Of a stretch of 64,000 nt of DNA, positions 18,918-25,803 are shown in pieces (the stretch's first letter is position 1; the number at the start of each line of letters is the position of its first letter). The notes beneath the pieces are model-generated. The model was not told the DNA's origin, did not search any database, and saw only the letters and a list, made by a program, of their open reading frames with translations. The position numbers and the translations under genes are program-made. Location of the stretch: the NCBI GenBank assembly GCA_947090525.1, contig CAMUON010000001.1, forward strand, positions 124,001-188,000, written 5' to 3'. This DNA is from an uncultured Atopobium sp. (GTDB taxonomy: Bacteria; Actinomycetota; Coriobacteriia; Coriobacteriales; Atopobiaceae).

Positions 18918-19367
18918 CTATTTGATGACAAGCGTATCGCAGAGCGGATAGCGCACCAAAAAGGTCGAAATCGAGCCCAAAAGCGCATACTTTATAGACG
19001 AAAGTCCGCGTGCGCCACAAATGATGAGGTCGGGCGAGACAACATCGAGCATCTCTTCTTTGAGTGTCTCGCGTATACGTCCTGCCTGGACAAGCACTTC
19101 TACCTCGCAAATGTCCGCGTCTTGTTCGAGCTCATCGAGAGCCGGTTGAATGGACTTCATAAATCCAACCTTGAGCCCCTCGAGAATATCTGCCGGATAG
19201 GTGCTTGCTGTTTCGAGAGCCGAAGAATCGATAACGTGCCCAATGACTAGCTTGGCGTGGGTCCTTCTGGCGATTGCCGCCGCCTTTTGCAGGACAAAGT
19301 CCTGTTCTTCACACCCATCGAGCGCAACAAAAATCGTGGAGTAGCTGAGATTTTTTTGATCATTCAT
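18918..19367 (-). CDS. Universal stress protein (UspA family)
   Basis: A 149-residue single UspA domain. It starts with the TIFVALDGCEEQDFVLQKAAAIA strand-helix unit and ends with the DLIICGARGLSSIKYALLGSISTFLVRYP segment, close to the G-x2-G-x9-G(S/T) nucleotide-binding motif. Such proteins act in stress survival. An upstream GTG (19373) is in frame, but GGAG sits 8 bases before the ATG at 19367. It is divergent from uppP and apparently monocistronic. Confidence 0.9.
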   Translation of the reverse strand: MNDQKNLSYSTIFVALDGCEEQDFVLQKAAAIARRTHAKLVIGHVIDSSALETASTYPADILEGLKVGFMKSIQPALDELEQDADICEVEVLVQAGRIRETLKEEMLDVVSPDLIICGARGLSSIKYALLGSISTFLVRYPLCDTLVIK

Positions 19368-19550
19368 ATGCACGGCTCCAATCTCTGTGTGGGCGTCACT
19401 GTATTATTGATAGTGTAGCGTTTTGTGGGGGAGCTTGAATGGCTTTTAAGTAAACGGTTGTTAAATCGCTCCCAGCGAACAACGCATGCATATCTCGACT
19501 TTTTCAGGACGAACATCTTAGAAAGAAGCTTTTTCGTGTTTGATTTATCT

Positions 19551-20501
19551 ATGGTTCAAGAACTTATAAAAGCCCTCGTATTTGGTATCGTCGAAGGCAT
19601 TAGCGAGTGGCTGCCCATATCTTCAACCGGGCATATGCTTCTGCTCGAACGTTTTGTGACCTTGCATACGACAACTGCCTTTTGGAATATGTTTCTTGTG
19701 GTGATTCAGCTGGGCGCCATTTTGGCCGTGTTGGTCACCTTCTTCTCCCAGCTCAACATATTCAGCGCGCGCTTGAATGCGTCCGAGCGCCGTCTTCGTC
19801 TCTCACTTTGGGGGAAAATCATTCTTGCCTGTATACCTGCAGCAGTGATAGGTATTCCTCTTGACGATTGGATGGAAGAGCACTTGGGAAGCCCCTTTGT
19901 GATTGCGGGCGCACTTATTGTCTACGGTATCGTCTTTATTGTGATTGAGAAGGCCCGTGCGCTTCGAGAGCGTGCGCGTCTCGGCAAAACGTCCGCCTTT
20001 GCGCGCGTGTCTGCGCCAGTTTCGAGCGCTTCTTCTTCGCAGCCGAAGCACCTCAAGGCTCCTCAGGCGCCTGCTTCTGCCTCTGCGACTGCCCCCCTTG
20101 AACACATAAGCTGGGCGCAGGCCTTGGGCGTTGGGTGTTTTCAGGTGCTCTCGATTGTCCCTGGTACCTCGCGTTCAGGATCGTGCATCATAGGAGGATT
20201 GCTTTTGGGGCTCGATCGCATTTCCGCGACGCAATTTACCTTCTACCTTGCGCTCCCGGTGATGTTTGGGGCATCGCTGTTGCGTATTGTCAAGTTTGTG
20301 CTGCATGGCAATGTGCTGAGCTCAACGGAGCTTGGTATTTTGATCACAGGACTTCTGAGTGCCTTTCTAGTGTCGTGGGTGGTCGTTTCCTTTTTGCTCA
20401 AGTATCTTAAACGGCATAATTTTGTCCCGTTTGGCTGGTACCGCATTGTGTTGGGCGTGATTGTTGCTGCCTATTTCCTTTTGTGTAGTCCTGTTGCGTA
20501 G
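19551..20501 (+). CDS. uppP: Undecaprenyl-diphosphatase (UppP/BacA)
   Basis: Integral membrane enzyme that dephosphorylates undecaprenyl diphosphate to recycle the lipid carrier for wall polymers; extra copies give bacitracin resistance. Motif 1 EGISEWLPISSTGH lies close to the start and motif 2 PGTSRSGSCIIGG in the second half, with about eight hydrophobic helices. A soluble insert rich in Ser, Ala, Pro and Lys (about residues 142-185) lies between the halves, longer than usual. The ATG at 19551 gives 316 residues. A frame open to 19425 would add 42 soluble residues that the family lacks. No strong Shine-Dalgarno is visible. Confidence 0.94.
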   Translation: MVQELIKALVFGIVEGISEWLPISSTGHMLLLERFVTLHTTTAFWNMFLVVIQLGAILAVLVTFFSQLNIFSARLNASERRLRLSLWGKIILACIPAAVIGIPLDDWMEEHLGSPFVIAGALIVYGIVFIVIEKARALRERARLGKTSAFARVSAPVSSASSSQPKHLKAPQAPASASATAPLEHISWAQALGVGCFQVLSIVPGTSRSGSCIIGGLLLGLDRISATQFTFYLALPVMFGASLLRIVKFVLHGNVLSSTELGILITGLLSAFLVSWVVVSFLLKYLKRHNFVPFGWYRIVLGVIVAAYFLLCSPVA

Positions 20502-20535
20502 GCTGTTCGGATAAGGTATTCGCGTAAACCCCTTG

Positions 20536-20563
20536 CGTAGACCCTTTGCGCAAGGGGTCTACG
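20536..20563 (+). terminator. Stem-loop after uppP
   Basis: CGTAGACCCTTT, loop GCGC, AAGGGGTCTACG: a 12-bp stem (one G-T pair) 35 bases after the uppP stop. Only TATTTCG follows, so the T tract is weak. Confidence 0.55.
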
Positions 20564-20766
20564 TATTTCGTGCGTGTGTCGTGCGTGCATACGCCGCATT
20601 ACATGCCGGCGTGTGCTGCAGTCGCAACGGCTGTACCAGCTGCTTTTAACAATTTTTTGTCAGATTTCTGAACATAAGGTTACAAGTCGTTAAACAATGC
20701 GCGCTGATTTATGCGTAACTTTGCAAACAAGTTACCATTGATATGTGCGCATAGCTTTGTTAAATT

Positions 20767-20781
20767 ACTCATATATTGAGT
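20767..20781 (+). promoter_or_regulatory. Perfect inverted repeat, putative operator
   Basis: ACTCA-TATAT-TGAGT, two-fold symmetric, about 105 bases before the first binding-protein gene. The cognate regulator is unknown. Confidence 0.4.
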
Positions 20782-20789
20782 ATGACAGT

Positions 20790-20808
20790 CAATATTTACA
20801 CAATATTG
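20790..20808 (+). promoter_or_regulatory. Perfect inverted repeat, putative operator
   Basis: CAATATT-TACAC-AATATTG, a 7-bp perfect inverted repeat, centred 25 bases after the repeat at 20767. It overlaps the position where a -10 would fall if TTGAGT (20776-20781) is the -35. Confidence 0.45.
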
Positions 20809-20885
20809 CATAATAATACCGTGCGTATATACATAGGAAAATGCAGACTTATTCTGCACAAGCTCTTCTTAAAGGAGGTAGCGGT

Positions 20886-21866
20886 ATGGCTCTTTCGTTG
20901 AAAAATACGCCTGTTTCTCGTAGACAACTTTTGCGTTTAGTGCTGGGCGGCGCTTGTTATGTGGTGGCAACTTCCCAGGTAGGCTGCAGTTCTGAGGCGC
21001 CAGCACCTGCTCCTTCTCAAGACTCAGCTCCTGCGCAAAAGCCACTCGACCGCGAAGCGTTTGATGCGCTTATCGAGCAAGCACCACTTTGCGATAGCTC
21101 TGATATCGCAGCCAATTCATGGGCAAAAAAGATTGCTGACGCTGGTGTTTTGCACCTGGGCAATACCAAAAATTCCACGCTATTCTCGTTTCTCGACGAT
21201 CAAGACAACGAAATTCGTGGCTTTGACGCTGGTCTGGCCAAGATGTTTTGCCGTTATCTCTTGGGCGATTCAAAGAAATTTGTGGACAACGAAGTTCAAG
21301 CAAATACCCGTGAATCTCTGCTTATGAGCGGCCAAGATGACATCATTTGGTGCACGTATTCCATTACGCCGGAGCGCCAAAAATCCGTGTCGTTTGCGGG
21401 TCCATACTTCACCACGCGTCAATCCCTTTTGGTCATGAATTCGAATAGCTCCATTAACTCGCTTGCGGATCTTGCGGGCAAAAATGTTGCGGCTCAATCA
21501 GGCTCGGTGGGGCCTGTTATTTTGTCGGAAGCTTGTCCTGATGCGCAAGTCCAGGAATTTACGAGCGACGAAGAGGCACGTACCGCGCTTGAGCAGGGAC
21601 GTGTGGATGCATACTCCATGGACAAAATGTGGCTGATGAGCGATATGGTCAAAAATCCTGGTAAGTATAAGCTTGCTGGCGATGAATTTGGCCCCGAGGA
21701 CAATTACGGCGTCGGCCTTCCCAAAGATTCGGATGCGGTGCAGTTTGTCAACACCTTCCTCAAGCGTCTCTACGCGACCTCGCTTCGCGATGAGTTGTGG
21801 AAGATCACGATTGGTGACCGCGTGGGAGTAAGCGAAGTACCAGCTCCTCCTGCTATTGCAGAGTAA
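20886..21866 (+). CDS. Amino acid ABC transporter substrate-binding protein 1
   Basis: Extracellular solute-binding family 3 protein (326 residues) that captures a polar amino acid for the permease encoded downstream. The signal region has a twin-arginine motif (SRRQLLR) and a Cys near residue 33 in a QVGC context, a weak lipobox. The mature part has the family landmarks RGFDAGLAKMF, CTYSITPERQKSVSFAGPYF, LAGKNVAAQSGSVGP and the D-E-E-A-R-x-A-L-E-Q-G-R-V-D-A-Y segment. AAAGGAGG directly precedes the ATG at 20886; the frame is open 15 codons upstream. It is closely related to the protein at 22253-23236, so the pair arose by tandem duplication. The substrate is unknown. Confidence 0.9.
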   Translation: MALSLKNTPVSRRQLLRLVLGGACYVVATSQVGCSSEAPAPAPSQDSAPAQKPLDREAFDALIEQAPLCDSSDIAANSWAKKIADAGVLHLGNTKNSTLFSFLDDQDNEIRGFDAGLAKMFCRYLLGDSKKFVDNEVQANTRESLLMSGQDDIIWCTYSITPERQKSVSFAGPYFTTRQSLLVMNSNSSINSLADLAGKNVAAQSGSVGPVILSEACPDAQVQEFTSDEEARTALEQGRVDAYSMDKMWLMSDMVKNPGKYKLAGDEFGPEDNYGVGLPKDSDAVQFVNTFLKRLYATSLRDELWKITIGDRVGVSEVPAPPAIAE

Positions 21867-22252
21867 GTTTTGTATGTGTGCGCATGTGCGCACCCGCGCG
21901 CTCGTCTGCGCACAGCTTGTTTTGAGCTTTGCATAAATACACACGATTTTTGTATATTTACGCCTCTGCTCAAAGTGACGCAAATTGTAGAGTACCTGTG
22001 TACGAGAGATTTGTTAAAGACTCTCGTACACGTGAAATGTATAAGCTTAGTCATTTTCGGTATGCTAAGAGGGTGGTAGTTTATCCGAGACATGCAGTTC
22101 TAAATGATGTGGCCTATAACGCAGAAGCTTCCCGCTCGTACGCAGGAGCGAAGCGGCATCTAACGCGTAAGCATCTGCGCGCACAGATCTTTTAGCTGCA
22201 CGATAGCTTGAACCACAGCACAACACAAGATACGACCGCAAGGAGAGTACGA
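21867..22252 (+). other. Intergenic region between the two binding-protein genes
   Basis: About 385 bases. It holds a short GTGCGCA-TG-TGCGCAC palindrome just after the first gene (21878-21893) and a perfect 11-bp hairpin (21998-22031). No gene was found. It may end or attenuate the first transcript and hold a second promoter. Confidence 0.5.
21998..22031 (+). repeat. Perfect 11-bp inverted repeat (RNA hairpin)
   Basis: GTGTACGAGAG and CTCTCGTACAC are exact complements around a 12-base A+T-rich loop. No T run follows, so it is not a standard terminator. It lies between the duplicated binding-protein genes and may be a stabilising or regulatory structure. Confidence 0.6.
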
Positions 22253-23236
22253 ATGGCATTTTCTGTTTCGAATACACCAATTACCAGACGCGAATCCCTT
22301 ACGCTTGCGTGGGGAGGATTTTGCGCATATGCAGGACTTTCCCTCTTTGGTTGCGCACCAGAGACAAACAGCGCTCCCAGTGGGGAAGCGGCTAGCCCTT
22401 CTCAAAAAGTTACGCTCGATAAAGAAAAATACGACGCCCTTATCGCAAAAGTGTCCGCGCTCGATGCGGCGCAGATCCAGGCAAATTCCTGGGCACAACA
22501 CATCAAAGATGCGGGCGTGTTTCGTGTAGGTGGAGTTAAAACTTCGATTTTGTTCTCTATGTTCGACGAGGCAGACGGGCGTTTGCGCGGCTTTGACGCA
22601 GGCCTTTCTCAGATGCTCGCCCGCTCGATTTTGGGTGATGAATCAAAGATCGATCTCGTGCAGGTGACTTCCAACACGCGCGAATCAGTGCTCCAAAATT
22701 CCCAGGTAGATGCTGTATTTGCGACGTATTCCATAACGGATGCGCGCAAAAAAGTCATCTCCTTTGCAGGTCCATACTACTCTACGCAGCAAGGCATTTT
22801 GGTTGTACAGGACAACAACACTATTCAGGATCTTGCAAGTCTAGACGGCAAAAATGTCGCAGCTCAATCGGGCTCTACCGGGCCTTCCATCTTGGCAGAG
22901 CTTGCACCGGGTGCAAAGGTTCAAGAGTTTGCAACCGATGAAGAGGCACGCGGTGCGCTTACACAAGGTAGAGTCGACGCATATGTCATCGACGAAACGA
23001 TGCTTCGCGGTGCGATCGTGCGCAATCCAGGCAAGTTCAAGCTGGTAGGCGAGTCGTTTGGTCCTAAGGATGTCTACGGAATTGGTCTTGCACTCGGATC
23101 TGACGGCATTCAATTTATCAATGCATTTTTGAAAGATATTGAGGATAAAGGTATATGGCAAGAGCTGTGGCAGATTTGCATTGGCGATCGCACCGATGCA
23201 ACAAAGGCGCCTGAGCCTCCTCAGCTCGGGTTATAA
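22253..23236 (+). CDS. Amino acid ABC transporter substrate-binding protein 2
   Basis: Second family 3 solute-binding protein (327 residues), paralogous along its whole length to the protein at 20886-21866. The signal region has TRRESLT followed by SLFGC, a better lipobox than its partner's. Shared landmarks are ANSWA, RGFDAGLSQML, YSITDARKKVISFAGPYYST, LDGKNVAAQSGSTGP and DEEARGALTQGRVDAY. AGGAG precedes the ATG; a TTG 15 codons upstream is less likely. It is directly followed (50 bases) by two permease genes and an ATPase gene, so it is probably co-transcribed with them. Two binding proteins feeding one permease would broaden the substrate range. Confidence 0.91.
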   Translation: MAFSVSNTPITRRESLTLAWGGFCAYAGLSLFGCAPETNSAPSGEAASPSQKVTLDKEKYDALIAKVSALDAAQIQANSWAQHIKDAGVFRVGGVKTSILFSMFDEADGRLRGFDAGLSQMLARSILGDESKIDLVQVTSNTRESVLQNSQVDAVFATYSITDARKKVISFAGPYYSTQQGILVVQDNNTIQDLASLDGKNVAAQSGSTGPSILAELAPGAKVQEFATDEEARGALTQGRVDAYVIDETMLRGAIVRNPGKFKLVGESFGPKDVYGIGLALGSDGIQFINAFLKDIEDKGIWQELWQICIGDRTDATKAPEPPQLGL

Positions 23237-23286
23237 AACGCGCGCAGCCGCGCGCAAGCAGTTTGGTTTTAGGTTAAGAGGATGGT

Positions 23287-23946
23287 ATGAGTTTTTACGA
23301 ATTGTGGAATGCCTGGGGGACAAACTATATTGTCGCCTGGTGCGTCACCATGAAGATGGCGCTCATTTCCTTTGTGTTATGCATGATTCTTGCATGTTTT
23401 ATCACTATTATGCGAGTGAGTCCCATCCGGCCTTTGCGCATAACGGGAGATGTGTACGTGCAGATATTCCGCAATATTCCTGCGATTTCGCTTCTGGTCA
23501 TCGTGGTATATGCGTTGCCACATCTCAAGCTTATTTTGCCCTATGATCTCTGCGTGATCGTGTGCTGCGTGCTCATCGGATCCTCATTTGCCTCCGAAAA
23601 TATTATGTCGGGAATCAATACTATAGCGATCGGTCAGATTGAGGCGGCGCGCTCCTTGGGGCTTACGTTTATGCAGAGCCTCACGCAGGTCGTGCTGCCT
23701 CAGGCATTGAGGTCGTGCGTCCTTCCGATGACCAACTTACTTATCGCGATTGTTTTGACGACTGCGATTGGCTCGCAGGTACCTCTCGTTCCGCAGGAAC
23801 TCACCGGGATTGTCAGTTATATCAATACACGTGCCGTAGGTGGTATTCCTGCGTTTACGCTTTCTGCCTTGGGCTATGTATTGAGCTCCCTGTGTTTTTC
23901 CTATCTGGGTAACAAACTTGATAAGGCGGTGAGAATCAAACGATGA
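23287..23946 (+). CDS. Amino acid ABC transporter permease 1
   Basis: Inner-membrane permease of the His/Glu/Gln/Arg/opine type, 219 residues with about five membrane helices. The N-terminal WGTNYIVAWCVTMKMALISF helix is typical, and the EAA loop (IEAARSLGLTFMQSLTQVVLPQALR-like) that contacts the ATPase is intact. The start has AGGA 5 bases upstream. Its TGA overlaps the next gene's ATG (ATGA), showing translational coupling. Confidence 0.93.
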   Translation: MSFYELWNAWGTNYIVAWCVTMKMALISFVLCMILACFITIMRVSPIRPLRITGDVYVQIFRNIPAISLLVIVVYALPHLKLILPYDLCVIVCCVLIGSSFASENIMSGINTIAIGQIEAARSLGLTFMQSLTQVVLPQALRSCVLPMTNLLIAIVLTTAIGSQVPLVPQELTGIVSYINTRAVGGIPAFTLSALGYVLSSLCFSYLGNKLDKAVRIKR

Positions 23947-24803
23947 GCTCTTCTCATATTTCCGTACGCGATGCGCTCTATGAGCAGCCCGGTCCCGCTA
24001 CCGCCCGTATGATTCGTATCGGTACTGTGCTTTCTCTTATTGCGCTTGCCATCGTCGTCTTCTTGATTGTGCAGCGTTTTTATGTGACGGGCCAACTGGC
24101 GCCGCGGTATTGGAATTTCTTCTTGCTTCCTACGACCTGGGCATTTTTGCTGGACGGGTTTAAGGGTACCTTCATGATTTCTGTGGTCTCGGGTGTGCTT
24201 TCGCTCGTGCTTGGCTTGGTATTTATGCTCTTTCGTATCAGCCATGTGCTTGTACTTCGCATGTTTGCCCGTATCTACATCGATTTCTTCCGCGGAGTGC
24301 CGAGCCTTTTGCTCATCTATTTTTGCTTTTTGGTGATTCCGCAATACGGGCTCAAGCTGCCGTCGTTTTGGATGATGACGCTTCCCATTGCCTGCGCTGC
24401 ATCTGCTGTGCTTGCTGAGGTATTTCGCTCAGGGGTAAACGCAGTTCCCAAAGGTCAAAAAGAGGCTGCTCAGGCCCTTGGTTTTACGCGTATGCAGGTT
24501 ATGTACAAGGTTGTGTTGCCGCAGGCGATACGCTTTGTAGTGCCGGCGCTCATCTCGCAACTCGTAGTTGTTGTGAAAGACACAACGGTGGCGTATGTGG
24601 TGAGCTATCCTGATCTTTTGCAAAACGCGCGTGTATTGATCACCAATTATGATGCACTGGTCTCGGTGTACTTTGTTGTTGCGATCATTTATGTGGGCAT
24701 CAACTGGATGATGAACAATCTCTCGCTTTGGTATGCAAGGCGCTCAAGCGCAGCCTCTCGTAGTGCTGTAGCTGGTGTTTCTATGGAAATGGGTGAAATC
24801 TAA
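23943..24803 (+). CDS. Amino acid ABC transporter permease 2
   Basis: Second permease of the heteromeric importer, 286 residues. It has a 60-residue N-terminal extension with one extra helix, then the usual five-helix core with FFRGVPSLLLIYF and the EAA loop (KEAAQALGFTRMQVMYKVVLPQAIR-like). ATGA overlaps the upstream permease, and TAATG joins it to the ATPase gene, so all three subunits are translationally coupled. Confidence 0.93.
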   Translation: MSSSHISVRDALYEQPGPATARMIRIGTVLSLIALAIVVFLIVQRFYVTGQLAPRYWNFFLLPTTWAFLLDGFKGTFMISVVSGVLSLVLGLVFMLFRISHVLVLRMFARIYIDFFRGVPSLLLIYFCFLVIPQYGLKLPSFWMMTLPIACAASAVLAEVFRSGVNAVPKGQKEAAQALGFTRMQVMYKVVLPQAIRFVVPALISQLVVVVKDTTVAYVVSYPDLLQNARVLITNYDALVSVYFVVAIIYVGINWMMNNLSLWYARRSSAASRSAVAGVSMEMGEI

Positions 24804-25657
24804 TGGCAGATTCTACAAATGACGTACACGCTACTTCTATGAATGCCGAAGCAGCTTCCAAAGCACAAGACAAGGCGGATTCTATGCTTTCGCAACATGG
24901 AGCTGCAGATGCAGATGCTTCTCGGGTGCTCGTGAGCCTCAACAAGGTAAATAAATATTTTGGCAAGCTTCATGTGCTCAAAGATATCAATCTTAGCATT
25001 AAGCAAGGCGAAGTTGTGGTTATCATCGGTCCTTCGGGTTCGGGCAAGTCGACGCTGTGCCGTACGATCAATCGTCTCGAGACGATTGACGCAGGCACGA
25101 TCACCATCGACGGTGAGCCGCTTCCTGCAGAAGGCAAAGCGCTTGCGCGCATGCGCAGTCGCATTGGCATGGTATTTCAATCTTTTAATCTGTTTGCGCA
25201 CAAAACCATTCTCGAAAATGTGTGCATGGCACCTATGACTGTGCTCAAAAAGCCGCGCGCCGAAGTCAAACAAGAAGCCCTTGAGCTGCTCAAACGCGTA
25301 GGCGTGGAAGCGCAAGCCCACAAAGTTCCCGCCCAGCTTTCCGGCGGACAACAACAACGTGTCGCAATCGCCCGCGCGCTTGCGATGCATCCAGAAGTCA
25401 TGCTTTTTGATGAGCCTACGAGCGCTCTCGATCCCGAGATGATCAACGAGGTGCTCGACGTTATGGTGTCCCTTGCGCGTGGCGGGATGACGATGGTGAT
25501 CGTGACGCACGAGATGAGTTTTGCCGCACGTGTGGCAGATCGTATCGTGTTTATGGCTGATGGACAAATTTTGGAGGAAGCCGCTCCACAAGAATTCTTT
25601 GCACATCCAAAGACGCAGCGTGCGAAGGACTTTTTGGATTCTATTGCGGGACATTAG
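24803..25657 (+). CDS. Amino acid ABC transporter ATP-binding protein
   Basis: ATPase of the polar amino acid importer, 284 residues. Walker A is GPSGSGKST, the Q-loop lies in GMVFQSFNLFAHKT, the signature is LSGGQQQR, Walker B is VMLFDEP and the H-loop is VTHEM. It matches GlnQ/HisP-like proteins except for an N-terminal extension of about 45 residues rich in Ala, Asp and Ser. The start codon overlaps the preceding stop (TAATG). It ends the five-gene transport operon. Confidence 0.95.
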   Translation: MADSTNDVHATSMNAEAASKAQDKADSMLSQHGAADADASRVLVSLNKVNKYFGKLHVLKDINLSIKQGEVVVIIGPSGSGKSTLCRTINRLETIDAGTITIDGEPLPAEGKALARMRSRIGMVFQSFNLFAHKTILENVCMAPMTVLKKPRAEVKQEALELLKRVGVEAQAHKVPAQLSGGQQQRVAIARALAMHPEVMLFDEPTSALDPEMINEVLDVMVSLARGGMTMVIVTHEMSFAARVADRIVFMADGQILEEAAPQEFFAHPKTQRAKDFLDSIAGH

Positions 25658-25803
25658 CGGTTGCTTCAGCCTTTCTTTGATTTCTTGTCCGCTCTTGCGT
25701 GTACACTATTCTTACGGTGAAGCATGTGCGCTTACGCGCGCTTTTGCACCTTGGTAATAGCATCTTGCAAGATGTGTGTTTAATCAGGGAAGGGTTTGAA
25801 TTT

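Larger units (their letters stand above)
20564..20885 (+). other. A+T-rich leader before amino acid ABC operon
   Basis: About 320 bases without a gene. The first part is ordinary, but from about 20640 the base composition becomes strongly A+T-rich, with two adjacent inverted repeats (20767-20781 and 20790-20808) next to a possible TTGAGT -35. It is the probable control region of the transport operon. Confidence 0.55.

Noticed and set aside
24800..25654. 284-codon frame antisense to the amino acid ATPase gene
   Set aside because: Exact shadow of a gene with all ABC motifs.
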